In this document: positions 10,244 through 20,458 of the stretch, piece after piece
Layout: each line of letters opens with the position of its first letter
Numbering within the stretch: position 1 is the first letter of the stretch
DNA from: Bryobacterales bacterium
GTDB taxonomy: Bacteria; Acidobacteriota; Terriglobia; Bryobacterales; Bryobacteraceae
DNA length: 64,000 nucleotides
Assembly (NCBI GenBank): GCA_016721425.1
Contig: JADKID010000024.1
Span: forward strand, 50,639 to 114,638
Reading direction: 5' to 3'
Translations under genes and position numbers: made by a program
Notes under the pieces: generated by a model
What the model was told of the DNA's origin: nothing
The model's input: only the letters and a program-made list of their open reading frames with translations
Database searches by the model: none

Positions 10244-13233
10244 CAGAATGTGAACCGTAGCTGCAAGTCGATCTTCCGGTTGTACGTGCTGGAGCCGCCG
10301 CCCATAGGCCCGAACCCGCCGGCCAGGCTGCGGTACTGGCCGAAATAGGAGGAAGACAGATCGCCGCTGGGTGCTCCGTAGTTGGCATGATTGAGAACGT
10401 TGTTGGCTGAGGCGCTCAGGGTCAGGTTGTACTTTTTGCCGCTGCTGCTGCCGCCAAACATTCCACCCGGACCGCCACCACCCGGACCGCCGCCGCGCAT
10501 GCCGCCGCCCATTCCGCCACCAGGAGGCGGGCCGCCGCCGCCGGGGCCGCCGCCGCCGGGGCCGCCGCCGGGAGGCGGACCGCCGCCGCCGGGACCCGCG
10601 TCAGCCACACCCGACTCGCCGCGGTTGCCGAACGCCCAACTCCGGCTCATCCGCAGATTGAGAGTGAAGGTAGAAGGCCCCCTGGCGAAGTTCCGGCCGA
10701 TGGCCGTACCTGCCGCGGGATTCAGGTTGAAGCAGCCCATGCCCGGCGCGTAAACCAGGTTGCCGCCGATACAGGTCCCGCTAGTGGCATCGGCCACCAG
10801 GGAGGGACGTTCCGTCGTGAAACCATCACCGTTGGTGTCGCGGCCCGTGGTGATGTTGTACGGACTGCCGCTGTTGAACATCAGGAAGGGGCTCAAAGAG
10901 AGCTTCCAGGGCATCGGCAGGTTGGTGCCGATGACTGCGCGGTGGCGGACGTCGGCAAAGGAGGACGGGCCCCACTCGGCGCGCAGGTTGTAGGGATCGG
11001 CTGGTGTGCCTTCCGCATCGCTGCGCCCGTGGCTAAGGCCATAGAAGCCGAACAGGAAGAGCTTCTTGTAGTTGACGTTGGGGCTGAAGATCAGCTGGTT
11101 CGAACGGCTGAATCCGGTAGTTTCCGTCAACAGGCGCAGCTGCTTGTCACCATAGGGGTAGACGCCATCGACGGGCGCGTTGACGTTGCGCGAGCGCTGC
11201 AAGTGCACGCCGCGGCTGCTGATGTACTGCACGCTGAGCTTGGTGTACTTCCCGAGCTGGCGTTCCACGCCAATACTCGCCTGGTAGTTGCGCGGCGCAC
11301 GCAAAGCGCTGTCCGCCAATTGCAGTTGTTGGGGCTGCTTGGCCTCCTGCAGGGCCTCGGCCGTTGGGATCGAGGGGAAGAAGTTGGGATTCATCAGAAG
11401 ATAGGACTGCTGCGTGATGCCGTTGTAGCGCTGCGATTGCAGTACGACGGAATCGGAAACGCGGTCGTAGAACACGCCGGCGCCCAGGCGCAACACTGTC
11501 TTTACCGTCTTGCCAGGCCCGCCGCCAATGCCCCATGCCAGCGCCACGCGCGGCGCCCAATTGGAGAAGTCTCTGATGTTGGTCTGCGTCTCGTAGCGCA
11601 GGCCATAGCTCAGCGTGAGGTTTTGTCGCAGGCGCCAGTCATCGTTGAAGAAGACGCCGGCGTCAAACTGGCTCACCGCGGTCAGGGGCGTTCCAGCCGC
11701 CAGGCTGAACTGCGAGGCGCCGCCGCCCAGCAGCCGGATCTGCTCAGGGGTATAGCCGAGCGCCTGGAATTGCAGCGTGCGCTGGTAGCGCTCCAATGCC
11801 GTCAACTGCACCAGCGGGCCGGCGATGATCTGATTGCTGGCGTCCAGCAGCGGGCCCAGCCCTCCGAAGAACGCGTAGCTGCCGCCGAAGTTGTTGACGG
11901 AGGTGCTGTCGGTGCCTGCATTGCGCAGGCGTGCGCCCCACTTCATCGTATGTGTGCCGTGTGTCAGCGTGGTGGAGTTGCTGAGCTCGAAACTGCGATT
12001 GACGTTGCCGGAGTTGCCGATCTGTGCGCCGCCGCCCTCAAACGCGCCCTGTACGCTGAGCGAGGGGATGGAGTTGTCGCCGGTGTTTTCTGATACCGAG
12101 CGGCGGAACTGGAAGCGGATTTCGTTGATCGCCTTTGCGCTCAGAATGGCCGTCTCCGTGAGTTGCAGTGAGCGGTCGGAACTGGTGGAATCGTAGGCGC
12201 GGGATTGCAGCGCGTAGTTGCCGATGCCTTCGTTTCCGCGGGAAGACCGGCCTTCCTGATAGCGCGCCACCAGCGTGTTGTTTTTGTTCAGCGCCCAGTC
12301 AAAGCGCGGTCCGAAACTGGTGCGCGTCTGCGGCGTGAGCACCGCCTCGTTGACCGTCACCGGATTGAACTGGCTGTCGAGCGTTGTCGCCAGGATGAAG
12401 GCGTTCTCGTCGATATTGCGGCGCTCCAGATCGAAGCCGAACGACGCCTTGCCCTTCTTGATGGGGCCGCTGAGGTTGAACCCAAACAGCTTGGCGCTGT
12501 AGGGCGGCAGCGTGGAGGCCGTCAACAGCGGGCTGCGCGAGTTGAAGGACTCATTGTTGTACTGCACAAACGCCTGGCCGCGGATCTTGTCCGAGCCCGG
12601 ACGTGTCAGGATCTCGATGCGGCCGAAACCGGGCCGGTCGTACTCCGTCGAATACGGGTTTGAGTTGATGCGCACCTCGCGGATGGAGGACTTCGGCGGC
12701 ATCGTTCCGCCCGAGAATCCGTCAATGTAGATCTGCCCGCCGCTCGGCCCCGCCGCCGGGCCAGCCATGGCCTGCAACTGCGAAGCGAGCTCGTCGGGGT
12801 CGTCCGACAGCGTGGCCAGTTCCTTTTCGCCGATTACCAGCGCGCTGGCGTTGGAGTCAGGATCGGTGGAGACCTTGCTGGCCTCGTCCTCGACGTTCAT
12901 TACCTGCGACTGCGCCTCGATGGTGAGTTGCACGTCGAGCGTCTGTGCATTGGCCACCTGATAGTCGCGCAGCAGTGTTACTGTGAATCCCTTGGCGATG
13001 ACGCGCACGACATACTTGCCCGGCCGCAGCGTGGGAAAGCTGTAGTGGCCGGCCACGTCGGTGGTGGCGCGCTGTTCGCCGCCAGGACCGCGCAATTGCA
13101 CGAGTGCACCCTGCACCGTGCCTCCGGAGGGGTCTGTCACTACGCCCTGCAGCCCCGTGGCGGGCGTTTGTGCGTACAAAAGGCCCAGTAAACTGAAGAG
13201 CGCAAAAATGAGCACAAATCGAGTGTTTCTCAT
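10243..13233 (-). CDS. TonB-dependent receptor with carboxypeptidase-regulatory domain and Gly/Pro-rich loop
   Basis: Outer-membrane beta-barrel transporter of the acidobacterial Oar-like type, 996 residues. A signal peptide (residues 1-21, ending LLYAQ) is followed by a carboxypeptidase-regulatory Ig-like domain (~28-110: GLQGVVTDPSGGTVQGALV, GHYSFPTLRPGKY), a plug-like region (IYIDGFSGGTMPPKSSIREV) and the barrel, ending in the aromatic strand KIDLQLRFTF. Residues ~876-925 form a low-complexity GGGGPPPGGG/GGGMRGG tract inserted before the final strands, probably a surface loop or periplasmic turn. Upstream is the DUF5666 gene 33 bases away; downstream the response regulator overlaps by one base. 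The substrate is unknown; metals or their chelates are a guess based on neighbours. Confidence 0.92.
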   Translation of the reverse strand: MRNTRFVLIFALFSLLGLLYAQTPATGLQGVVTDPSGGTVQGALVQLRGPGGEQRATTDVAGHYSFPTLRPGKYVVRVIAKGFTVTLLRDYQVANAQTLDVQLTIEAQSQVMNVEDEASKVSTDPDSNASALVIGEKELATLSDDPDELASQLQAMAGPAAGPSGGQIYIDGFSGGTMPPKSSIREVRINSNPYSTEYDRPGFGRIEILTRPGSDKIRGQAFVQYNNESFNSRSPLLTASTLPPYSAKLFGFNLSGPIKKGKASFGFDLERRNIDENAFILATTLDSQFNPVTVNEAVLTPQTRTSFGPRFDWALNKNNTLVARYQEGRSSRGNEGIGNYALQSRAYDSTSSDRSLQLTETAILSAKAINEIRFQFRRSVSENTGDNSIPSLSVQGAFEGGGAQIGNSGNVNRSFELSNSTTLTHGTHTMKWGARLRNAGTDSTSVNNFGGSYAFFGGLGPLLDASNQIIAGPLVQLTALERYQRTLQFQALGYTPEQIRLLGGGASQFSLAAGTPLTAVSQFDAGVFFNDDWRLRQNLTLSYGLRYETQTNIRDFSNWAPRVALAWGIGGGPGKTVKTVLRLGAGVFYDRVSDSVVLQSQRYNGITQQSYLLMNPNFFPSIPTAEALQEAKQPQQLQLADSALRAPRNYQASIGVERQLGKYTKLSVQYISSRGVHLQRSRNVNAPVDGVYPYGDKQLRLLTETTGFSRSNQLIFSPNVNYKKLFLFGFYGLSHGRSDAEGTPADPYNLRAEWGPSSFADVRHRAVIGTNLPMPWKLSLSPFLMFNSGSPYNITTGRDTNGDGFTTERPSLVADATSGTCIGGNLVYAPGMGCFNLNPAAGTAIGRNFARGPSTFTLNLRMSRSWAFGNRGESGVADAGPGGGGPPPGGGPGGGGPGGGGPPPGGGMGGGMRGGGPGGGGPGGMFGGSSSGKKYNLTLSASANNVLNHANYGAPSGDLSSSYFGQYRSLAGGFGPMGGGSSTYNRKIDLQLRFTF

Positions 13234-13266
13234 GGTAAAAGTCCTGTTTTCGTCGTCGTTCCGCGC

Positions 13267-14454
13267 CTACTGCATCATCCCTGGCAGCTCGAGCCCGCCC
13301 GTGCCGCCGGTCATTCCGCCCATGCTGCCTCCGCCGTTCAAGCTCAGCCCGCCCTGTGCGCTGCGGGCTTGTGTGGCGGAGGCCATTTGAATCAACATAT
13401 CCGCGTTACCCAGCAGCATAATGGCTGTCACCTGCCGGTTGGAGGCTCCACGCGTGCTGGAGACCACGATTGTCTCGCCCACCTTGAGATCAGAGATTTT
13501 CGAAAGTGGGATCCGTTCGAGCATCTGGGCCATGTCCGGCGCGCCGCCTGGCCGCATGCCCATGCCGCCGCCGGGCATGCCGCCCGGTCTGCCGCCCGCT
13601 GCGGCCATTGCGCCCCCGGGGGCCGCGCCACCGGGCATTGCGCCGGGCATTCCGCCGGGTCTGCCGCCGCCCGGCATGCCGCCGCCGAAGCCTTGCATCC
13701 GCTTCACCTGCGATTCCGCGGTGACCCGAATGAGGAGCGGCTTGCCGGATTCGAGTTCCTTCACTGTGACATCGCCGATTGATGGGTCGATTGCGGTGAT
13801 GACGCCTGCCTTGGTCAGGAACGTTCCGAAAACCACTTCATCCGCCGCCACCTTCAGGCCATCCGCGGTCTTCTCGCCTCTGCCGCGCATCTGGTCGCCC
13901 AGCTTCACGTCTGCCAGAATGCTGATCCTGGCATCGGCGAAGCGGACCGAATCCGGAGAATAGCGCCGGAAGAGAGTTTTTTGTCCCACAGTGATGGTTG
14001 AGATGATCTCGCCGGTCAAGGAACGCGATCGCAGCGTAATCTCATTGCCCTTGATTGCTGTCACGACGCCGGAGAGGCCGCGCTTCTGCCAGTCCTGCTT
14101 ATCCGCCTCTTTTGCCTTGGCGATCTCGTTGGCGGCCATCACAACGATGCGCCTTGCATCGGAGGAACCTGCGACGAAGCTGACCAGGACGCGGTCCCCT
14201 ATGGCGAGGTCAGTCACCTGGATGGGGGCAGCCTGCTTCAGGTCCTTTTCACCAGGGGCCACGCGCTGCACCATCGTACCGGGGCCGCAGCGCACAAATA
14301 CGGCGTCGCCTTCGTCGGGCTTTACCTGAATTTCGGCGGTGTCGGCTTTGAAGCCAGTGATTGTTCCCATCACGGGCCTATTCGCCGCCGTCTGGGCAGC
14401 GACGAAGAGCAACCCGGAGAACAGAACTGCGATTGCGGTCTTGCGTGTCATCAC
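13267..14454 (-). CDS. exported DUF5666-type repeat protein with Gly/Pro/Met-rich segment
   Basis: 395 residues, first gene of the reverse cluster. A signal peptide (MMTRKTAIAVLFSGLLFVAA) is followed by several small beta-barrel-like repeats of the DUF5666 style (GTITGFKADTAEIQVKPDE; LSGVVTAIKGNEITLRSRS; AGVITAIDPSIGDVTVKE). A Gly/Met/Pro-rich stretch (~255-312) and a last partial repeat come next, and the C terminus is Gly/Met-rich. DUF5666 proteins have no established biochemical role; many are exported. Shared composition with the receptor and the Spy-like protein of the same cluster suggests they act together at the envelope. A second ATG is one codon downstream of the chosen start. Confidence 0.8.
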   Translation of the reverse strand: MMTRKTAIAVLFSGLLFVAAQTAANRPVMGTITGFKADTAEIQVKPDEGDAVFVRCGPGTMVQRVAPGEKDLKQAAPIQVTDLAIGDRVLVSFVAGSSDARRIVVMAANEIAKAKEADKQDWQKRGLSGVVTAIKGNEITLRSRSLTGEIISTITVGQKTLFRRYSPDSVRFADARISILADVKLGDQMRGRGEKTADGLKVAADEVVFGTFLTKAGVITAIDPSIGDVTVKELESGKPLLIRVTAESQVKRMQGFGGGMPGGGRPGGMPGAMPGGAAPGGAMAAAGGRPGGMPGGGMGMRPGGAPDMAQMLERIPLSKISDLKVGETIVVSSTRGASNRQVTAIMLLGNADMLIQMASATQARSAQGGLSLNGGGSMGGMTGGTGGLELPGMMQ

Positions 14455-14706
14455 TAAGCAAGACGATGCTCATCGGGAAAAGGGGACGTCCGGCCGCCCT
14501 AAGAAATGTAAAGCACGGGAGCGGCGCCGTGGCGGTCAGTGAGGGTGGCCGGGCAGGGATCGTCCGGATCTGCAAAAATAGAGAAAGTGCGTACCCCTCC
14601 GCGACAACTGTGCGTCCCCTACGAGGTAGGGACACGTCTGTCGGGCGGAGGCGGGTGCGACTCCGCGAGCCCGGCTGCGCGCCAGGACAGCTTTTAAGGA
14701 CCATTC
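14455..14706. promoter_or_regulatory. divergent intergenic region with direct repeats and a small hairpin
   Basis: 252 non-coding bases between two divergent genes. Visible: two similar direct copies (TGCGTACCCCT at 14588-14598 and TGCGTCCCCT at 14611-14620) 23 bases apart start to start, and a short hairpin 14614-14632 with loop GAG. OmpR-type regulators often bind direct repeats, so this could be an operator for the regulator encoded in the cluster. No confident -35/-10 pair was found. Confidence 0.3.
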
Positions 14707-15555
14707 GTGATTCGCAACACCATCTCAGTCTCCCTTCTCGCCCTTTCGTTGGGAGCCGCCGCTCTCTCCGCGCAGACCGCCACTCAGGAGCCCTCGCAGG
14801 CTCCGGCGCCGCCTGTTGTAACACCAGCGCCGGCCGCCTCGGCGGCGGATAAGCCCCTGGTGCCGCTCGCCGCCGCCCAGTCTCCCGCCTATGTGAGGCG
14901 GTTTTCCGGCGGCCTGACCGCGAGCTTCACTCCCTGGGATCTGATGAAGGGCGGCGACTTCAGTGGAGTAGTGTTCCCGGGACCCCGCGACGTGATCTCC
15001 CAGGCTGGGCCGAACTCGAAGTGGTACGCCGCCGGCGTGGCGATCCAGGTGACAGTCACCAACCGGTTTGCAGTCGCGGTGAACGCAATCGTCCGCCAGG
15101 CGGGCTTCGCGATGTCGTCCAATGTAATTGAGGGTGTCGATCTGCCAAACACCGCGACCGATGAACGGAAGTACTTCATCGAGACGGAAGACACGCACGC
15201 CTATTACATGGACCTTCCGTTGCTGGTGAGGTACTACGGCAAGAGCCACCGGAAAGAGGGCAAGCGCTGGTTCGTGGAAGCAGGCGGGACCATGCGGCAT
15301 GTCTGGAACGTCAAGACTTCGATCACCACGGAAACGATTGACGGAGTGACGTGCTGCACCAACACACCGACGCGCCCGCACAAGCAGAATGCCCTGGGGG
15401 CGACAGTGGGCGCGGGTATGCACTTTGCTGACGACTTCGGCATTCGGATCATTCCGGAAGTGCGCTACACACGCTGGTTGAACGAGACCTTCCAGAAGTA
15501 TGGCGCCCACTCGCGCCGCGATCAGGTGGAGATCATGATCACGATCGGGTTCTAG
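14707..15555 (+). CDS. outer-membrane beta-barrel protein (porin-like family)
   Basis: 282 residues starting at GTG with a TAAGGA site 7 bases upstream. The signal peptide (ISVSLLALSLGAAALSAQ) is followed by a Pro/Ala-rich linker (~25-60) and a barrel of alternating strands (SGGLTASFTPW, KWYAAGVAIQVTVTNRFAVAVNAIV, YYMDLPLLVRYYG, RWFVEAGGTMRHVW, IRIIPEVRYTRWL), ending in the C-terminal Phe (EIMITIGF) recognised by the BAM machinery. Adjacent cysteines in DGVTCCTN may bind each other or a ligand. It resembles the OmpA-like eight-stranded barrels with an outer membrane beta-barrel domain. No function can be given. Monocistronic; it converges on the HAD gene with a 14-base gap. Confidence 0.8.
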   Translation: MIRNTISVSLLALSLGAAALSAQTATQEPSQAPAPPVVTPAPAASAADKPLVPLAAAQSPAYVRRFSGGLTASFTPWDLMKGGDFSGVVFPGPRDVISQAGPNSKWYAAGVAIQVTVTNRFAVAVNAIVRQAGFAMSSNVIEGVDLPNTATDERKYFIETEDTHAYYMDLPLLVRYYGKSHRKEGKRWFVEAGGTMRHVWNVKTSITTETIDGVTCCTNTPTRPHKQNALGATVGAGMHFADDFGIRIIPEVRYTRWLNETFQKYGAHSRRDQVEIMITIGF

Positions 15556-15569
15556 CGCTACGTGATCCT

Positions 15570-16259
15570 TTAGAAGATCCCGCGGAGGTCCGGGAACCGC
15601 TCGAGAACGAGCAGGCGGCCCGGGCCGGGCTCTCGCAGTTGCTGCCGTTCCAGGGTCCAGGTGCGCGCGTGAGGGACGAAAACTGCATGCAAACCGGCCT
15701 CTAATGCCGGGTTTATGTCGGATTTTGGCGAGTTTCCGATCATCCACGTGCGCGTCTTGTCCAGGTGGCGCTCCTCCACCAGGAGCTCATAGGCGGCGCG
15801 GTCCTTCTCCTTCACGATGGCCGTATGGCCGAACCAGACGCCGAGTCCGGAGCGATCGATCTTCAACTTCTGCTCCTCTGGGTGGCCTTTGGTGCAGACG
15901 GTGAGGTTGTGGCGGGAGGCGAGGTATTCCAGGGTTTCGTTCACGCCATCCAGCAGGACAACCGGCTGTTCCAGAATCCGTAGCGCGAAGCCAAGTACCT
16001 GTTCCAGATCACGGTCATGAACAGGCCGCTCGGCCAGCCGGTGGTAGCACTCCTGGAGATTGTGCCCGAAGTTCATGGAGCCGTAGCCATGAACGCGACT
16101 GTTGGCGAGCTCGATCTCGTCGAGGATGGCGCGCACCTCCGGGGCGGTGAGCGTGGAGTGCTCCAGAAAGTTCACGAACTGTTCGAAGGCTTCCTCGAAG
16201 TAGACGTTGTTCTCCCAGAGGGTGTCGTCGGCATCGATGAGCAGATTCTGGCGCGTCAT
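15570..16259 (-). CDS. HAD-superfamily hydrolase
   Basis: 229-residue phosphatase-like protein. Motif I LLIDADDTLW gives the nucleophile Asp9 and acid/base Asp11; motif II is LTVCTKGH with Thr; a Lys follows in IVKEKDRAAYELL; motif III/IV is WMIGNSPKSDINPALEAG. The helical cap lies between motifs I and II. Most HADs have DxDGT; this one has DADDTLW, a variant seen in HAD-IA proteins. Its start overlaps the stop of the upstream Lon-domain gene by 4 bases (ATGA), so they form a two-gene operon. The substrate is unknown. Confidence 0.9.
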   Translation of the reverse strand: MTRQNLLIDADDTLWENNVYFEEAFEQFVNFLEHSTLTAPEVRAILDEIELANSRVHGYGSMNFGHNLQECYHRLAERPVHDRDLEQVLGFALRILEQPVVLLDGVNETLEYLASRHNLTVCTKGHPEEQKLKIDRSGLGVWFGHTAIVKEKDRAAYELLVEERHLDKTRTWMIGNSPKSDINPALEAGLHAVFVPHARTWTLERQQLREPGPGRLLVLERFPDLRGIF

Positions 16260-16912
16260 TCCGAATCCGTGAGATGGGGGAGATGCTTGCCGTGGCCGTT
16301 GGCGCGGGCGACATTCTTCATGGCGGCGCCGACGGTGTGCTGGCGGAGCAGTTGCGCCAGGTGCGCGGCGACGTGAGTGATGCGATCGGCCTCTGAGCGC
16401 ATCTCGAGCAGGACTTGGCGGAAGTCTAGGTCCGTGGCGATCCGCGCGAGCTGGAAGCTCAACTCCGGGTGATCCAGTTCCGGAGGAGTCTCGCTGGAGC
16501 CGGAGAGGCGGAGCAGTTCCGCATGGGCGGTGGCTGCGGTACGCGCCGTTTCGACGGGCGAGGGGCGGAAGTCGATGTCGTCAAAGTACTCGACCGCACC
16601 TTCGAGGAACGTGCGCCGGGAGTGGATTTCCTTCAATTGAAAGCGCTGCCGGCCCACTGTGAGGATATCGAGTTCGCCCTGCTCGTGGCGCCGCAGGACC
16701 TCGACCACCTCGGCCGTACAGCCAGTGCGGACGACACCCTGGCCGCGCACAAGCACCACGCCGAACTCTCTTTGAAGCGCCATGCACTCGTCGATCATCT
16801 CCTTGTAGCGATCCTCGAAGATGTGCAGCGGCAGGGGCGTATGAGGGAAAAGTACGACTTCCAGAGGGAACAGCGGCAACAGGCCGTCCGGCATCTTTGT
16901 ATTATTACTCAT
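16256..16912 (-). CDS. Lon N-terminal (substrate-binding) domain protein
   Basis: 218-residue soluble protein made only of the LON substrate-binding (PUA-like) domain. The run LLPLFPLEVVLFPHTPLPLH then IFEDRYKEMIDECM at ~8-40 is diagnostic, followed by GVVLVRG and a helical C-terminal half. It lacks the AAA+ and protease domains of Lon, so it is a stand-alone member whose role is not established. The ATG at 16912 was chosen; an open frame extends upstream through a G/C-rich non-coding stretch but shows no homologous content. A second ATG is six codons in. It is co-translated with the HAD gene downstream. Confidence 0.88.
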   Translation of the reverse strand: MSNNTKMPDGLLPLFPLEVVLFPHTPLPLHIFEDRYKEMIDECMALQREFGVVLVRGQGVVRTGCTAEVVEVLRRHEQGELDILTVGRQRFQLKEIHSRRTFLEGAVEYFDDIDFRPSPVETARTAATAHAELLRLSGSSETPPELDHPELSFQLARIATDLDFRQVLLEMRSEADRITHVAAHLAQLLRQHTVGAAMKNVARANGHGKHLPHLTDSE

Positions 16913-17023
16913 TAGGGTCTGTACGTTTTTCCATGACGATGCCGGGAAAGATCGACGTGAACACGGGCGCGGGGGTGGGTGTCGCCGCCGTGCGGGGACA
17001 CGGCTGGGGCGCGGGCGATGGGC

Positions 17024-17083
17024 GGTGTGCGGGGGGGGGGGGGGGCGGGGCAGGGGGGCGGGGGCGGCGGGGCCGGGGTCTGC
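17024..17083 (+). repeat. homopolymeric G tract (15 G) inside a G-rich intergenic segment
   Basis: An uninterrupted run of 15 G occupies 17031-17045 and is followed by further G blocks (GGGG, GGGGGG, GGGGG) to about 17080. It lies between the Lon-domain gene and aroK, about 118 bases before the aroK start. Such tracts can fold as quadruplexes on the forward strand and can slip in length. They are also error-prone in sequencing, so the exact length should not be trusted. Confidence 0.85.
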
Positions 17084-17162
17084 TAATCTGGCGGGCAATG
17101 TTGTTGCGGGGCGTGGTGGAATTGAGAGTATCGCGGGCCAACCGCAAAATGGAGCAGCAAGC

Positions 17163-17690
17163 ATGATCCTCAAACTGAAGCGCACGCCAGGTCTTTATCT
17201 GGTGGGCTTCATGGGCAGCGGTAAGAGCACCGTTGGCCGTGCGCTGGCCAAGCATCTGGGCTGGCGGTTTGCCGATCTCGACGAGGACATCGAGGCCCGT
17301 GAGCAGATGCCGATTGCGCAGATCTTCGACGAACGCGGCGAAGAAGAGTTCCGGCGGGTGGAGCACGAGGCATTGAAACGGCGCATTTCGGACATTGCGC
17401 GCGGGGTGCCGTGGGTGCTGGCGGTAGGCGGGGGCTGTTTCGCGCAGCCAAAGAACCACGAATTGATGACCAACCATGGCTTGTCTTTGTGGCTGGACGC
17501 ACCGCTGGAGATCATCCAATCGCGGGTGGCACACTCGACGCACCGTCCGCTGGCGCGGGATCCCGAGAAGTTCGAGGAGCTCTACCATGCCAGGAGAGCG
17601 TCGTACGAGAAGGCCGATTACCGGATAGAGGTGGGCCTCAGCGGATCGCCGGGGGCGGTGGATTCGATCCTGAGCCTGCCGATCTTCTAA
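17163..17690 (+). CDS. aroK: shikimate kinase
   Basis: 175-residue cytoplasmic kinase that phosphorylates shikimate at O3 with ATP in the chorismate pathway. The P-loop GFMGSGKST spans residues 15-23. The shikimate-binding acidic segment FADLDEDIE follows (Asp38/Asp40), then EEEFRRVEHEAL, the glycine motif AVGGGCF, and the lid with RPLARDP. The ATG at 17163 has a GGAG site about 8 bases upstream; the longer open frame upstream runs through the G-rich tract and is not coding. Glycerate kinase begins 5 bases after its stop, so the two are probably one transcript. Confidence 0.95.
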   Translation: MILKLKRTPGLYLVGFMGSGKSTVGRALAKHLGWRFADLDEDIEAREQMPIAQIFDERGEEEFRRVEHEALKRRISDIARGVPWVLAVGGGCFAQPKNHELMTNHGLSLWLDAPLEIIQSRVAHSTHRPLARDPEKFEELYHARRASYEKADYRIEVGLSGSPGAVDSILSLPIF

Positions 17691-17695
17691 ATCCC

Positions 17696-18993
<1,298 letters not shown>

Positions 18994-19000
<7 letters not shown>

Positions 19001-20436
19001 TTGTCAGCGCGAGGCGGGGTGGCCGGGGCCGGCGGCTTGGGCGGCTTAGGCTCCTTGGGCTCGGGCGCCTCGGCCAACGCCGTTTCGCCCGGGGTGGTCT
19101 TCAAGAGGGTCAGCGAGCCGCGGTTGGTGTTGAGCCTGACCTCGGGCCCCACGCCGAGGACGCCGGCGAGTGTGCCGCCGTTGTTCTCGTTCTCCTCTTT
19201 GAGGCGCTGGTCGTAATCGTTGTTGATCTCGCCGCGGCGAGTGCGGGCATTCAAAGTGAACTTCGCTTGCGGAGGCAGGCCGAGCTCGATGTCGCCGGAG
19301 CTGATCTTGACGTCGATCTTCGGGGTGGACTTGGCCTGGCGGAGTTCCACGTCGCCGCGATCAATGTCCAGCGTGATGGATTCAGTCACCTCGGTGAAGC
19401 GCACGTCCTTGGACTTGGCTTTCACTGTAACCGGGCCCACCAGGTTGTGGCCGGTGAGGGAGGAGAGAGTGAGTTGCAGTTCGCCCGGGACGCGCTCCAC
19501 GCGGAACTCCGTCATCGAGCTCTCAAAACGGACACCCTTGGCTAACTTGCGAAGGGTGGTCTCGCCGGAATAGGCGCCGTTGATAGTGACCAGACCGGCG
19601 ATGTCTTCGAGCTCGATATCGCGGCCACGGCCCTTCAACTCGACGTCGCCCTTGATGCCGGTGGCGCGGAGAATATCGCTCTTGCGGGTATCGATGCGGA
19701 CGCGGCCGCCGAGGTTCTGGAGCCGGACGCCGGCGTTGTCGCTGTTAATGGTGACTTCACCGTTGACGTCGGAGATCTCGACGTCGCCGTAGCGGCCGCG
19801 GGTCTCGATGGAAGCGCCACGGGGCACGCTGACTTCGAGATCGGCCGAAACACGGGGGCCATCGGCGCGGTCCTGGTTGCCGTAGATGGTGATGACATCG
19901 CCGGCGGCGCTCATCTGCACCTTGGATTGGATGTTGGCCTTGTCGGCCTCGTCCTTGCCCATGGCGCGAATCGACTTGCGGCCGTTCACCTTCACATCTT
20001 CGATATCGGCGCCGACGATGCGTGTGTTGCCGCGCGGATTATCGATGACGATGCGGGCGGTCTTGGACGCCTTGACGGTGCTGAGCTCGACGGGATAGTC
20101 GTAACTCTCACCAAAGACCTCCATACCGCCGACCCGGATCTTGCCGAAGCCGTCGCGGGAGAAACGCTGCACGCCCCACGCCGAGGAGCCGACGATGGAG
20201 AGGATGATGACCAACGCCCACTCACCGCCCGAGACGCCGGAGATGGGCAGCTTGCCGCCGCGGAAGTAGATCACGAGGATCTCCAGCAGCCTGAGGACGC
20301 CCCAGCCGATCAGCAGGACCGGCCAGTAGGTCATGAACATATTGAACAGGGGCAGATCCGGCCGGATGTTTTTCAGCAGGAACACGAGCCCTATGGCGAT
20401 CAGGATCAACGGGCCAACAACGGAGCCTCTCTTCAT
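18994..20436 (-). CDS. membrane-anchored DUF4097/DUF4098-type beta-helix protein
   Basis: 480 residues, last gene of the ECF sigma operon. The N-terminal module has two to three membrane helices of the DUF5668/LiaF-like kind (VGPLILIAIGLVFLLKNI, YWPVLLIGWGVLRLLE), then a third helix (WALVIILSIVGSSAWG). A long repetitive beta-solenoid follows (GDVEISDVNGEVTINSDN, GDVELKGRGRDIELEDIAG, ITLDIDRGDVEL) typical of DUF4097 adhesin-like domains. The tail is Pro/Lys-rich (EPKEPKPPKPPAPATPP). The ATG at 20436 follows a GGAGAGG site and starts at the first hydrophobic helix; an upstream in-frame start is unlikely. Such proteins are linked to envelope stress; no enzyme activity is expected. Confidence 0.88.
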
Positions 20437-20458
20437 GGCAATACCTCTCCCCTCGCCT

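Noticed and set aside
10391..10753. Proline-rich forward frame opposite the receptor's Gly-rich tract
   Set aside because: It is the complement of repetitive GGX codons; no independent evidence of coding.
16913..17162. N-terminal extension of the Lon-domain protein and of shikimate kinase through the G-rich gap
   Set aside because: The extended frames would be Pro/Arg or Gly runs made by the G tract; both proteins are full length without them.
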